A stretch of DNA of 51,099 bases from Puniceibacterium sp. (GTDB lineage Bacteria; Pseudomonadota; Alphaproteobacteria; Rhodobacterales; Rhodobacteraceae), in the NCBI GenBank assembly GCA_024636635.1, contig JAGXGV010000001.1, forward strand, positions 1 through 51,099, read 5' to 3'. This document shows, piece by piece, positions 36,024-45,066 of this stretch (its first letter is position 1; each line of letters begins with the position of its first letter). The translations under genes and the position numbers were made by a program. Under the pieces are notes generated by a model, which was given only the letters and a program-made list of their open reading frames with translations, was not told where the DNA came from and did not search any database.

Positions 36024-37370
36024 ATGTCCCATGATCTGCCCGCCCTGACCCAGGCCCTTCTGTCTGCCGCCCGTGCAGCCGGGGCCGATGCGGCGGACGC
36101 CGTGGCCATCGACGGCACCGCGCTGTCGATCGACGTGCGCGGCGGCACGCTGGAACATGCCGAACGCTCGGAAGGTACCGACATTGGGTTGCGCGTCCTG
36201 ATCGGTCAGCGCTCTGCCTCTGTCTCGTCCTCGGACCTGCGCGCCGCGGCGATGGAAACCATGGCACAACGCTGCGTCGCCATGGCCCGCGAATCCCCGG
36301 AAGACCCCTACATCGGTCTTGCCGACCCCGCGCAACTGGCGCGCAACTGGGATCTTGCCGCGCTCGAACTGCACGACCCGGCGCCCGAACCATCGCCGAG
36401 CGAGCTTGAGGATGACGCCCGGAGCGCCGAATCCGCCGCCCGTGCCGTCAACGGCATCACCCAGATCGATTCTGCCTCGGCCAGCTATGGCGCGCGGCGC
36501 ATCCAGCTTGCCGCCACCAACGGCTTTGAAGGCGGCTACCGGATCACCTCGCGCTCGACCTCGCTGGTTGCCATCGCCGGGTCCGGCACCGGGATGGAGC
36601 GGGATTACGACGGCGATTCCCGCATTTTCCAGTCCGACCTGCGCACCCCCGGGGATATCGGCACCACCGCCGCCCGGCGCACCCTGGAACGCATGAACCC
36701 GCGCAAGCCCCGGACCGGCGCCTATCCGGTGCTGTTTGACGAACGCGTCTCGTCCAGTCTCATCGGGCATCTGCTGTCGGCGATCAACGGCGTGGCGGTG
36801 GCGCGCGGCGCATCCTGGCTCCGCTCGGCGATGGGCGAACAGGTGCTGCCCGCCGGGCTGACCCTGACCGAAGACCCGCACCGCGCCCGCACCTCGGGAT
36901 CGCGCCCCTTCGACGGCGAAGGCCTGCCGACACGGGCGCGCAACATCGTCGAAAACGGCATCCTGACCGGATGGACGCTGGACCTTGCCACCGCGCGCAA
37001 GCTTGATCTCGACCCCACCGGCAACGGCGCCCGCGCGTCGTCGGGCGGGATCACGCCGTCCAACTGGAACATCGCACTGACCCAGGGTGACCGGTCCCGC
37101 GCCGATCTTATCCGCGACATGGGCACCGGGCTGCTGGTGACCTCGATGATCGGCTCGACCATCAACCCCAACACCGGCGACTATTCCCGCGGCGCCGCCG
37201 GTTTCTGGGTCGAAAAGGGCGAAATCGCCTATCCGGTGTCCGGCGTTACCATCGCGGGCAACCTGCGCGACCTGCTGCGGACCATCCAGCCCGCCAACGA
37301 TGCCCGACCCTGGCTGTCGCGCGTCGTGCCGTCGCTGCTTGTTCAGGGTCTTACCCTTGCAGGCGAATGA
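36024..37370 (+). CDS. pmbA: TldD/PmbA-family metalloprotease component (PmbA/TldE)
   Basis: This 448-residue subunit is related to the TldD/TldE peptidase that degrades antitoxins and matures modified peptides such as microcin B17. The glycine-rich central region ASYGARRIQLAATNGFEGGY and the C-terminal TGLLVTSMIGSTINPNTGDYSRGAAGFWVEKGEI (in two parts) fit PmbA. The metal-site HExxxH of TldD is absent, consistent with PmbA being the non-metal partner. It overlaps the next gene's start. Confidence 0.95.
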   Translation: MSHDLPALTQALLSAARAAGADAADAVAIDGTALSIDVRGGTLEHAERSEGTDIGLRVLIGQRSASVSSSDLRAAAMETMAQRCVAMARESPEDPYIGLADPAQLARNWDLAALELHDPAPEPSPSELEDDARSAESAARAVNGITQIDSASASYGARRIQLAATNGFEGGYRITSRSTSLVAIAGSGTGMERDYDGDSRIFQSDLRTPGDIGTTAARRTLERMNPRKPRTGAYPVLFDERVSSSLIGHLLSAINGVAVARGASWLRSAMGEQVLPAGLTLTEDPHRARTSGSRPFDGEGLPTRARNIVENGILTGWTLDLATARKLDLDPTGNGARASSGGITPSNWNIALTQGDRSRADLIRDMGTGLLVTSMIGSTINPNTGDYSRGAAGFWVEKGEIAYPVSGVTIAGNLRDLLRTIQPANDARPWLSRVVPSLLVQGLTLAGE

Positions 37371-38130
37371 CCTGACCCTCCTGACCGAGGCCGCGCGCGT
37401 CGCCGCGACCACCGCCACCCGTTTTATCGGCGGTCCGCTGGAGGTGACGCACAAGCCCGACGACAGCCCGGTCACCGCGGCCGACCTTGCCGTGAATGCC
37501 ACCCTGTCGGACATGCTTCAATCCGCGCGCCCGCATTACGGCTGGCTGTCCGAGGAATCGGCCGACGAACCCACCCGCCTTGCCGCCGAACATACCTTCA
37601 TCATCGACCCGATCGACGGCACCCGGTCGTTCATCGCGGGCGAAGATACCTGGGCCCATTCCATCGCCATCGCGCGCAACGGCGTCATCACCGCCGCCGT
37701 CGTCTATCTGCCGCTCAAGGACAAGCTTTACGCAGCAGCGTTGGGCCACGGTGCCACCCTGAACGGCACGCCGATCGCCGTCGCCGCCCCCACGACGCTT
37801 GGCAAGGCAAATGTGCTGACCACGCGCCCCAACCTCGACCCGCATCACTGGCACGGCGCCGTGCCCGATTTCCGGCGCAGCCACCGCCCCTCGCTGGCCT
37901 ACCGGCTCAGCCTTGTGGCCGAGGGTGCCTATGACGCGATGTTCACCCTGCGCCCAAGCTGGGAATGGGACATTGCCGCCGGTGCGCTGATCCTGACCGA
38001 GGCGGGCGCCCGCGTCAGCGACAGGACCGGCGCCGATCTGCGCTTCAACAACCCGCACCCGCAGGTGAACGGCGTGGTGGCCGGGGCCGAAGGCGTCTGG
38101 GCCGAGGTTCTGTCCGGTCTGCGCCAGTGA
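37357..38130 (+). CDS. Inositol-monophosphatase family protein (CysQ-like)
   Basis: This 257-residue magnesium-dependent phosphatase has all family motifs: LSEESADE (metal-binding Glu pair), DPIDGTRSFIAGE, and WEWDIAAGALILTEAGARV. By position and sequence it resembles 3'(2'),5'-bisphosphate nucleotidase-like members, but the substrate is not certain. I favour a TTG start at 37357 (AGGG eight bases upstream, MQANDLTLL) because homologues begin just there; an ATG at 37300 would add 19 unlikely residues. It overlaps the pmbA stop by 14 bp. Confidence 0.92.
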   Translation: MQANDLTLLTEAARVAATTATRFIGGPLEVTHKPDDSPVTAADLAVNATLSDMLQSARPHYGWLSEESADEPTRLAAEHTFIIDPIDGTRSFIAGEDTWAHSIAIARNGVITAAVVYLPLKDKLYAAALGHGATLNGTPIAVAAPTTLGKANVLTTRPNLDPHHWHGAVPDFRRSHRPSLAYRLSLVAEGAYDAMFTLRPSWEWDIAAGALILTEAGARVSDRTGADLRFNNPHPQVNGVVAGAEGVWAEVLSGLRQ

Positions 38131-38276
38131 ACCGCAAGCCTCCGTCGCTCCGGGCCGTGCCGCTACATCACCTGCGCCGCACCCATGCGGCGTTGCGGGC
38201 CATCCTGCCCCGCCACCCTTGAACACCCCCGCGCCGCATCCATTTGTCCCATTCAGCCCTCAGCCCCGGAGCCCGC

Positions 38277-39050
38277 ATGTCCCCTCGCCAGCGCCTCACG
38301 CAGTTCATCGATCACCCTGCCACGCGCAATTTCATCATGGCCGTCATCCTTTTCAACGCGGTGATCCTTGGCCTTGAGACCTCTGCCATTGTGATGCAGC
38401 GGGCTGGGTGGCTGATCCTGACGCTCGATACGATCTGCCTTGTCATCTTTGTCGTCGAACTGGCGGCAAAGCTTGTGTCGCAGGGGCCGCGTTTCTTCCG
38501 CAATGGCTGGAATATCTTCGATTTCGTGATCATCGGCGTGTCGCTGGTCCCCACCGGGCAGGGCTTTGCCGTGCTGCGCGCCCTGCGCATCCTGCGGCTC
38601 TTGCGGGTGATCTCGGTCGCGCCGACCCTGCGCCGGGTGGTCGAAGGCTTCATTTCGGCCCTGCCCGGCATGGCGTCTGTGTTCCTCCTCATGGGGGTGA
38701 TCTTCTACATCGCCTCGGTCATGGCGACAAAGCTGTTCGGACAGACCTTTCCGGACTGGTTCGGCTCTCTGGGCGCATCGGCCTATTCGCTGTTCCAGAT
38801 CATGACGCTGTAAAGCTGGTCCATGGGCATCGTGCGCCCGGTGATGGAGATCTACCCCGAGGCGTGGATATTCTTCGTGCCCTTCATCCTGGTGACGACC
38901 TTTGCGGTGGTGAACCTTGTGGTCGGCCTGATCGTGAATTCGATGCAGGACGCCCATGCCCAGGAATCCAACGCCGCGACCGAGGATTACCGGGTCGCCG
39001 TGCTGCGCCGCCTCGAAGCGATCGAGGTCAAGCTCGACCAGAAGGACTGA
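38277..39050 (+). pseudogene. Bacterial voltage-gated sodium channel with in-frame stop in the selectivity filter
   Basis: The 258-codon reading frame encodes a NaChBac/NavAb-type channel. It has helices S1-S3, an S4 sensor with regularly spaced arginines (LRALRILRLLRVISVAP, residues about 100-116), S5, and a pore. Codon 179 (38811-38813) is TAA. In these channels the filter reads T-L-E-S-W; here it is MTL[14 protein letters not shown], so the stop replaces the conserved glutamate that defines sodium selectivity. GAA to TAA is one base. The frame continues intact for 78 codons (S6: [21 protein letters not shown], then a cytoplasmic helix), with no other defect. It is inserted between the IMPase-like gene and DUF4170. 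It could be a sequencing error, a fresh null mutation, or a readthrough case. ATG 38277 has no strong ribosome site but starts the conserved region. Confidence 0.9.
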
Positions 39051-39078
39051 TCGCGCACGCATACCGCTTTGGGTGGGC

Positions 39079-39123
39079 CGGGCGGGGCATACCGGGCTGG
39101 GCAGAGCGGGCGGGGCATACCGG
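39079..39123 (+). repeat. 17-bp direct repeat, 28-bp period
   Basis: CGGGCGGGGCATACCGG occurs at 39079-39095 and 39107-39123, in the gene-free stretch between the channel gene and DUF4170. A degenerate third GCATACCG-like piece lies at 39058-39065. No gene is seen from 39051 to 39263. Confidence 0.85.
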
Positions 39124-39263
39124 ATCAGAGGTGCCAACGCCTGCCGCGCAGGACGCCCGCATCGCCGCATCCGGGGTAGCGGTGACCGCGCTGCTCGCTT
39201 GACCTCACCCAAGGGATCGCTAAGGGTCAGAGGATCATCGGAACCAGTGGAAAGGATAGGCCC

Positions 39264-39503
39264 ATGCAACGCCTGCACCTCGTCTTCGTGGGAGAGCTTG
39301 TCAGCCCCACCAAGAACCAGTTCAAGAATGTGGAAGACATTCACATTGTTGGAATCTTTCCGAACTACGATACGGCCTACACCGCCTGGAAGGCAGAGGC
39401 ACAGCGCACCGTGGACAATGCCCACATGCGCTATTACATCGCCCACCTGCACCGGCTGCGCGATGAAGAGACCGCCGTTTCGGGAACCGAGAAGCTGGGG
39501 TAG
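39264..39503 (+). CDS. DUF4170 protein
   Basis: This 79-residue cytoplasmic protein matches the DUF4170 pattern (LHLVFVGELVSP, the ending KNQFKNVEDIHIVGIFPNY in part, YYIAHLHRLRDEE). The family is small, alphaproteobacterial and uncharacterised, and commonly sits directly before waaA and lpxK, as here: its TAG is followed 3 bp later by the waaA TTG. A role linked to lipid A/Kdo synthesis is only suggested by position. Confidence 0.92.
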   Translation: MQRLHLVFVGELVSPTKNQFKNVEDIHIVGIFPNYDTAYTAWKAEAQRTVDNAHMRYYIAHLHRLRDEETAVSGTEKLG

Positions 39504-39506
39504 CAT

Positions 39507-40718
39507 TTGCCCCGCAAGCCTTTCAGTCTCAAGGCGTATCTGGCGCTGAACCGCGATCGTCCGGGTGCGGTTCCGCACCATACGGACCTGATCGACCGTC
39601 CGCCCGGGCGGCTGCTGTGGGTCCATGCCGACACCCTTTCGCGGCACCGGGCGCTGATCTCGATCTGCCAGCGCATCCGCCAGCAGAGACCACGGTTGAT
39701 CGTGCTCGCCACCGGCCCCGACCCGATGCCCGAACCGGGGATGCTCCACACCGGGCTGCCGCAGGAAACCATGACCGACACCCGGGCCTTCCTTGATCAC
39801 TGGGCGCCTGACCTCTGCCTCTGGGCCAGTCAGGCCCTGCGCCCGGCCCTGCTGCATCTGACGGCGGAACGGGGCTGCGGGCTGACCCTGGTGGACGCGG
39901 ATGACCGGGAATGGACCACGCCCGCGGCGCGCTGGCTTCCCGATCTTGCCCCGGCGACGCTGGCGCTGTTCGATACGGTCCTTGCCACCAACGCCCAGTC
40001 CGAACGCCGCCTGCGCCGTCTCGGGCTTGCGCCCGAACGTCTGGCGGTGGCGGGTCCGCTGACCGAAGCCGCCCTGCCGCTCGATTGTTCGGTCCGCCTG
40101 CACGAGGAACTGGCCGCGCTGCTGGTCGGGCGCCCGGTCTGGCTGGCCGCGCGGCTGCTTGCCCACGAGGCGGGAGTGGTGCTTTCCGCCCATGGCCGCG
40201 CCTCGCGTCTGGCGCATCGCCTGTTGCTGGTGCTTGTCCCCGCATCGGCGCAAGAGGCCGCGTCTATCGCGGCACAGGCCGAGGCGACGGGATTTCGCAT
40301 CTGCCACTGGGACGCCGGAGAGATGCCGGACGAGAACACCCAGATCATCCTGACCTCGGGGCCGGAAGAGCTGGGCCTGTGGTATCGCGCCGCTCCGCTT
40401 GCCTTCATGGGCGGGTCACTGGTGAGCGGCCAGCCCAGCCACGATCCGCTCGAGGCGGCGGCGCTCGGCTCGGCGATCCTGTACGGGCCCGCCGTGGGCC
40501 GACACCTTGCCAGCTATTCCCGCCTGGCCGAGGCGGGGGCCGCGCGCATCATCAACGACGCCGATTCGCTTGCCACCGCAGTGTCCCAGCTGATCGCCCC
40601 GAACCGCGCGGCGGCAATGGCCCATGCCGGCTGGGACATCGTGTCGGCAGGGGCCGCGATGACGGACCGGGTCGTGGAACTCGTGCTCGACCGGCTCGAC
40701 CGGCTCGAGGCGGGCTGA
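39507..40718 (+). CDS. waaA: Kdo transferase (3-deoxy-D-manno-octulosonic acid transferase)
   Basis: This 403-residue glycosyltransferase with a GT-B fold adds Kdo to lipid IVA at the inner membrane. Typical blocks are [17 protein letters not shown] near the N-terminus, [23 protein letters not shown] and [14 protein letters not shown] with [21 protein letters not shown] near the C-terminus. It is divergent from enterobacterial WaaA but syntenic with lpxK. The start appears to be TTG at 39507 ([16 protein letters not shown]), 3 bp after the DUF4170 stop with GGGG upstream. The stop overlaps the lpxK ATG (TGATG). Confidence 0.93.
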   Translation: MPRKPFSLKAYLALNRDRPGAVPHHTDLIDRPPGRLLWVHADTLSRHRALISICQRIRQQRPRLIVLATGPDPMPEPGMLHTGLPQETMTDTRAFLDHWAPDLCLWASQALRPALLHLTAERGCGLTLVDADDREWTTPAARWLPDLAPATLALFDTVLATNAQSERRLRRLGLAPERLAVAGPLTEAALPLDCSVRLHEELAALLVGRPVWLAARLLAHEAGVVLSAHGRASRLAHRLLLVLVPASAQEAASIAAQAEATGFRICHWDAGEMPDENTQIILTSGPEELGLWYRAAPLAFMGGSLVSGQPSHDPLEAAALGSAILYGPAVGRHLASYSRLAEAGAARIINDADSLATAVSQLIAPNRAAAMAHAGWDIVSAGAAMTDRVVELVLDRLDRLEAG

Positions 40719-41710
40719 TGCAGGCGCCGCTGTTCTGGAACACCGGCCGAGGGGCGCTGGACTGGCGGGCGCGACTGCTGTCGCCGCTGGGGCACCTGAC
40801 CGCGGCGGCGACGGCGCGCCGCCTGCGCCAACCTGGCCTGCGGCCCGGGGTGCCGGTGATCTGCGTCGGCAACCTCAACGCCGGGGGGACCGGCAAGACG
40901 CCGACGGTCATCGCGCTGCTGCAGATGCTGGCCGGGCGCGGCGTGGCGGCGCATGTCGTGTCGCGCGGCTATGGCGGGCGGCTGGCGGGGCCGGTGCAGG
41001 TTCAACCGCAGCACCACACAGCCGCAGAGGTCGGAGACGAGCCGCTGCTGCTGGCGGCCTTTGCCCCGACCTGGGTGGCCCGGGACCGCGCCGCCGGGGC
41101 GCAGGCCGCCGTGGCCGCAGGCGCGGGTGTGATCGTGATGGACGACGGGTTCCAGAACCCGACGCTGCACAGGGATCTGTCGCTGATCGTGGTCGATGCT
41201 GTCGCGGGGTTCGGCAACGGGCTGTGCCTGCCCGCCGGGCCGCTGCGCGAACCGGTCGGCACCGGTCTTGCCCGTGCCGATCTGCTGCTGTCCATCGGCT
41301 CCGGCGGGGCGCAGGCGCAGTTCGCCGCCACCTGGGGCGACCGCGTCACGCTGCCGCATCTGACCGGGCACCTGGCGCCGTTGCAGACCGGCATGGACTG
41401 GCAGGACCTGCGCGCGCTTGCCTTTGCCGGGATCGGCCATCCGGCCAAGTTCTTTGCCACGTTGCGCGGTCTGGGCGCCGATCTGGTCCGCGCCGAACCG
41501 CTAGAGGATCACCAGCCGCTCACGACCGCACTCATGGCCCGGCTGGACACCGAGGCGAGGGCGCTTGGCGCGCAGCTTGTCACCACCGAAAAGGACGCGG
41601 TGCGCCTGCCCGAAGCGTTCCGCATGAAGGTGCTGACCCTGCCCGTGCGGCTGGTCATCGACGACACCGGGCCGCTGGACCTGGCGCTGGACCGGCTGTT
41701 CGATCCGTGA
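40718..41710 (+). CDS. lpxK: Tetraacyldisaccharide 4'-kinase
   Basis: This 330-residue inner-membrane-associated kinase phosphorylates the 4' position of the lipid A disaccharide. The P-loop lies in [13 protein letters not shown] at 51-63, and [33 protein letters not shown] and [10 protein letters not shown] are all family signatures. It is the last gene of the DUF4170-waaA-lpxK set and is translationally coupled to waaA. It lies convergent with the N-formylglutamate amidohydrolase-like gene, 51 bp apart. Confidence 0.97.
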   Translation: MQAPLFWNTGRGALDWRARLLSPLGHLTAAATARRLRQPGLRPGVPVICVGNLNAGGTGKTPTVIALLQMLAGRGVAAHVVSRGYGGRLAGPVQVQPQHHTAAEVGDEPLLLAAFAPTWVARDRAAGAQAAVAAGAGVIVMDDGFQNPTLHRDLSLIVVDAVAGFGNGLCLPAGPLREPVGTGLARADLLLSIGSGGAQAQFAATWGDRVTLPHLTGHLAPLQTGMDWQDLRALAFAGIGHPAKFFATLRGLGADLVRAEPLEDHQPLTTALMARLDTEARALGAQLVTTEKDAVRLPEAFRMKVLTLPVRLVIDDTGPLDLALDRLFDP

Positions 41711-41761
41711 CCGCTTTGCCGGTTTCGCGCGCCCGACCGCGGTCATAACCTTGTCCGGCGC

Positions 41762-42622
41762 CTATTCGGCCGCCAGCCGCTGTTCGCGGTGTCCGATGGC
41801 CGCGATCTCGGAAATGACGCCGCGCAGCACCCGGCGGAAGGCATGGAAATTCGCATTGGGCCGGATCGTCGCCTCGTCCATGTAGATGGCGCGGTCGATC
41901 TCGATCTGGATGGCGTGCTGCCTGCGCGACGGTCGGCCATAGGCCTGCGTGATGTAGGCACCGGCAAAGGGCGCGTTGCGCGCCACCACAAGCCCCACCT
42001 GGGCAAAGGCCGATTCGATCCGGTCCACGATCGCCGGATCGGCAGAGGCGCCGAAGCGGTCGCCGATCACGATATCGGGCCGTGGCGCCCCGCCGCGCAC
42101 GATGCCGTCGACCGCCTCGTGCGGCATCGAATGGCAATCGATCAGGATCGCCTCTGAAAACTGCCGGTGGGCGGCGTCCAGCAACTGCTGCACCTGCCGG
42201 TGATAGGGCCGCCAGTACTGGTCAATCCGGCGCTCTGCCTCGGCCATCGGCAGCTTGCCGCGATAGATCGCGCGGCCATTGGCCACCACCCGCGGCACCA
42301 CGCCAAGACCGCTGGCCACGCGCGGATTGTGCCCGGCACGGCGCACGCCTTCGATCAGCGCGGGGTCGAGTTCGTCGCAACTGCGGTTGAGATCGACAAA
42401 GGCGCGCGGCGCGCCTGCCTTGAGGAGCGGTGCTCCGAACTGCGGCGCACAGTCGAACAGCCGGTCCACATAGGCATCCTCGGACGACCGAATCGCATGT
42501 TCGTCCAGCAGCGTGTGCCGCAGAAAGGACCACGGGTAATCCCGCCCGCTGTGTGGCGATGCAAAGACCACGCAAGAGGTGTGAACCTCGGGGCGGTAGA
42601 GATGAAAGGCAACCTTGGGCAT
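41762..42622 (-). CDS. N-formylglutamate amidohydrolase family protein
   Basis: This 286-residue cytoplasmic metal-dependent hydrolase has family motifs VVFASPHSGRDYP at about 18-30, VDLNRSCDELDP, LIDCHSMPHEA (metal ligand His), IVIGDRFGASADP and QIEIDRAIYMDEA. True N-formylglutamate hydrolase completes one histidine-degradation route, but there are no hut genes here, so the physiological substrate is open. The start at ATG 42622 is supported by the conserved start of the domain. It diverges from tRNA-Val. Confidence 0.92.
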   Translation of the reverse strand: MPKVAFHLYRPEVHTSCVVFASPHSGRDYPWSFLRHTLLDEHAIRSSEDAYVDRLFDCAPQFGAPLLKAGAPRAFVDLNRSCDELDPALIEGVRRAGHNPRVASGLGVVPRVVANGRAIYRGKLPMAEAERRIDQYWRPYHRQVQQLLDAAHRQFSEAILIDCHSMPHEAVDGIVRGGAPRPDIVIGDRFGASADPAIVDRIESAFAQVGLVVARNAPFAGAYITQAYGRPSRRQHAIQIEIDRAIYMDEATIRPNANFHAFRRVLRGVISEIAAIGHREQRLAAE

Positions 42623-42674
42623 CGCACATCCTTTGGCAGTAACATAAACCGATTTTTTCCAATGCCAAAAGCCC

Positions 42675-42702
42675 TTGATCCCGCCCGCGACTCCTTTTAT
42701 AG
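42675..42702 (+). promoter_or_regulatory. Putative sigma-70-like promoter for tRNA-Val
   Basis: TTGATC (42675-42680) and TTATAG (42697-42702) are spaced 16 bp and lie 66 bp upstream of the tRNA. They resemble -35 and -10 boxes. The match is moderate. Confidence 0.4.
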
Positions 42703-42767
42703 GACCCGAACCGGCGCGGATCTCCGCGCTCCATTTGTGTATGGGGTGTGGCGGCCAGACCGGGCAT

Positions 42768-42842
42768 GGGCGGTTAGCTCAGCGGTAGAGCACTTCGTTG
42801 ACATCGAAGGGGTCACAAGTTCGATCCTTGTACCGCCCACCA
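42768..42842 (+). tRNA. tRNA-Val (anticodon GAC)
   Basis: The cloverleaf is complete: acceptor GGGCGGT (42768-42774) pairs with ACCGCCC (42832-42838), D-arm GCTC-AGCGGTA-GAGC, anticodon stem CTTCG/CGAAG with loop TTGACAT (anticodon GAC), and T-arm ACAAG-TTCGATC-CTTGT. Discriminator A is followed by an encoded CCA (42840-42842). Confidence 0.97.
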
Positions 42843-42926
42843 TGAGATCACCTGCTTTGGGCCAGATGGCTCAAAGTGCCCGCAACCTGAAAGGCGCTCG
42901 CGCGCCGCGAAAGAGGAGAGACCGAC

Positions 42927-43052
42927 ATGAAGGTCAAAAACTCGCTCCGCTCTCTCAAGAGCCGCCACCGCGACTGCCGCGTTGTGCGCCGCAAGGGCCG
43001 TGTCTATGTCATCAACAAGACACAGCCCCGGTTCAAGGCCCGTCAGGGCTGA
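42927..43052 (+). CDS. rpmJ: 50S ribosomal protein L36
   Basis: This 41-residue protein starts [20 protein letters not shown] and continues [21 protein letters not shown], the zinc-site-poor L36 type of alphaproteobacteria: a single Cys remains, so it cannot hold a structural zinc as the CCHC type does. ATG 42927 has GAGGAGA upstream. It lies 84 bp after tRNA-Val, may share its transcript, and is followed by a strong terminator. Confidence 0.97.
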   Translation: MKVKNSLRSLKSRHRDCRVVRRKGRVYVINKTQPRFKARQG

Positions 43053-43080
43053 ACCGATCCAGAGACCGGTCAGACGATCA

Positions 43081-43112
43081 AGCCACCCCTTGCAGGGTGG
43101 CTTTTTCTTTTG
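43081..43112 (+). terminator. Intrinsic terminator after rpmJ
   Basis: AGCCACCC (43082-43089) pairs with GGGTGGCT (43096-43103) around a 6-nt loop, followed by TTTTTCTTTT. It is a classic rho-independent terminator 29 bp after the rpmJ stop. Confidence 0.95.
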
Positions 43113-43193
43113 GCGCTGGAGCCGCCGTTGACCGGGTGACGCTGACACCAACCAATCAACGGCGGTTCCGGCGCCGTCCCGATCGCAAGCCCC

Positions 43194-44879
43194 TTACCGC
43201 AGCAGCGAATCCGCCAGCAGCCGCACCACCGTCACCTGATCCAGATAGCCGGTGACATCCAGGCTGCGGGCATCCTGATAGCGGCGGATCGCGCGGCGGG
43301 TGCGTTCGTCAAAGACGCCGTCCACCTCTCCGGGCTTGAGGTCAAGCGCCCTAAGCCGGTCCTCGGCGATACGCCGTGCCGTCTGGTTGAGGTTCAGCGC
43401 CGCCTCTCCCGCCTCGGCCCGCGCCTGTGCCTGCGCCTCGGCCGAGGGTACCTGCTGCGCGTCGATCTCGGCCCGGGCCTGTTCGGCAAAGGCGCCGTCC
43501 GGGAAAGAGTCGAGATAGCTGTCATAGGCCGCCATCGACCCGGAGGCGCGCGCCTGGTCCCAGGCCTCGCGGTCGCGGGCCGCCGCCTGGGCGCGCTGCT
43601 CTTCCTCGAATCCGCCCAGCCGTTCCTGCGCCACCTCGGCAAAGACGCCATCGGGATAACGCTTGAGATAGGCGCGCAGGCCCGCCGCGTCGCCGCGCGA
43701 CCCGGTTTCGTCCCAATAGGCGCGGTCAAGCCGTTCCTGTTCGGCACGACGCTCCTGCGCTTCGGCCTCAAGCTCGGCGGCGCGGCGTTCGGCCTGGCCG
43801 CCAATCCGGGTGATCTGTTCGCGGTTCACATACCCCGAGGCCGGAAATCCGTTCTGTGCCTGCCATTTCTGCACTGCGGCCCGGGTGCCGGGTCCGAAGA
43901 TCCCGTCGATGCCCTTGGTGTTGAATTCCAGCAGCGTCAGATCGCGCTGGATCTCGCGCCGGGCGTCGCGGTTAAGGTTCAGAGCCTCTTCGCTCTGGCG
44001 CGCATCGCGGAACGGTTCGGCCTCGATCGCCTGAACCCGCGCACGGGCGTCACCCGCATGGGCGCCCTGCGGAAAGGCCGCCAGATAGTTGCGGTAGCCG
44101 CTGACCGAATCCTGCTCGCGCACCGAATTCCACAGCGCGTCATCCGCGGCACGAGTTGGCTGCGGGGTGGGTTCAGGCGTCACCACCGTGGCGGGTTCGG
44201 GCCGGTTACCGGGCACGACCGCCGAATTTTCCACCAGAAGATAGCCGCGCGGCGCATAGCCGCTGACCTTCAGCCCCGCCGATGTCCCGGCCTCCAGCAC
44301 CGGTTCGCCCCGTGCGGCCAGATCACCACGGGCAAAGCGCGCCACATCTTCTGCCGGACCTTCCAGCACACTGACCCCTTGCGGCACGTCAAGGTCGCCC
44401 AAACCGCCGGACACGAACCGGCCATCGAACTGGCCGCTGTCCCCAAGACCCAGCACCAGAAGCGCCTGGCCGGGATAGGCTGACAGCACGGCCATGACCT
44501 GGCTCAGCGGCAGGCCGTCGCGCAGTACCGTGGCGTCATCCAGCGGCGACTCCATCTCGACCGGCAGCAGATAGCTGTCGGTGGAACTGTGCGCGAACCG
44601 GCCCGACAGGATCACGGCCACACGCTCGGTGCTGTCGTCCAGCCCGCCGAAAAAGCGTTCCAAACCGTCCTGCATCTGCCGTGCCGTGGCCTGCCCCAGG
44701 GCGACGACCTCGAACCCCTCGCGTTCCAGCGGGGCGGTGGCGGACAGGACTCCATCGGCCCCGGTCAGCCGGTCAAGCACGGAATAATCGGAATTGCCGA
44801 TGATCAGCGCATCGCTTTCGGCCTGTGCGGCCCCCGCAAGACCAAGGATGGCAACTGATCCGAGAAGAAGTCGTTTCAT
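43194..44879 (-). CDS. Exported pseudo-caspase with peptidoglycan-binding domains
   Basis: This 561-residue protein has signal peptide MKRLLLGSVAILGLAGAAQA, then a caspase-like (peptidase C14) fold from about 22 to 230. The catalytic His would be in SGHG, but this protein has SGRF (92-95), and the Cys region reads LVLGLGDSGQF, so the dyad is gone. Three similar 20-25-residue helical repeats follow (SGYRNYLAAFPQGAHA, AGLRAYLKRYPDGVFA, AAYDSYLDSFPDGAFA), interleaved with two peptidoglycan-binding-1-like domains (about 310-365, GIDGIFGPGTRAAVQKWQ; and the C-terminal one, VDGVFDERTRRAIRRYQ). It is probably periplasmic and cell-wall-bound, and likely binds rather than cleaves. The function is unknown. 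ATG 44879 has GGAA upstream. Confidence 0.88.
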   Translation of the reverse strand: MKRLLLGSVAILGLAGAAQAESDALIIGNSDYSVLDRLTGADGVLSATAPLEREGFEVVALGQATARQMQDGLERFFGGLDDSTERVAVILSGRFAHSSTDSYLLPVEMESPLDDATVLRDGLPLSQVMAVLSAYPGQALLVLGLGDSGQFDGRFVSGGLGDLDVPQGVSVLEGPAEDVARFARGDLAARGEPVLEAGTSAGLKVSGYAPRGYLLVENSAVVPGNRPEPATVVTPEPTPQPTRAADDALWNSVREQDSVSGYRNYLAAFPQGAHAGDARARVQAIEAEPFRDARQSEEALNLNRDARREIQRDLTLLEFNTKGIDGIFGPGTRAAVQKWQAQNGFPASGYVNREQITRIGGQAERRAAELEAEAQERRAEQERLDRAYWDETGSRGDAAGLRAYLKRYPDGVFAEVAQERLGGFEEEQRAQAAARDREAWDQARASGSMAAYDSYLDSFPDGAFAEQARAEIDAQQVPSAEAQAQARAEAGEAALNLNQTARRIAEDRLRALDLKPGEVDGVFDERTRRAIRRYQDARSLDVTGYLDQVTVVRLLADSLLR

Positions 44880-45066
44880 GCAAAGTTCCTTTTTACCAGC
44901 TATGTCACAGGACAGACGCGACAGCCGCGACATCAACGACACCCGCGCGCGGGGGAGATCCGGTTTCCGCCGGGTCCGGGGCCGCACGCGCGCCCGTCCA
45001 TCATGGATGCGACAGGGCAGCAGTGACAGATCCGGCGGTGTTATCCAATATCAATGCCGGAATGGC

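Noticed and set aside
35685-37514. 609-codon minus-strand open frame opposite pmbA
   Set aside because: Low-complexity Gly/Arg/Asp composition and antisense to a recognised gene.
38811-38813. Recoding of the channel stop as selenocysteine or pyrrolysine
   Set aside because: Those use TGA and TAG; this is TAA, for which no comparable bacterial recoding is known to me.
38253-40307. 684-codon minus-strand open frame opposite the channel, DUF4170 and waaA
   Set aside because: His/Asp/Arg-rich antisense translation of recognised genes; no motif or ribosome site.
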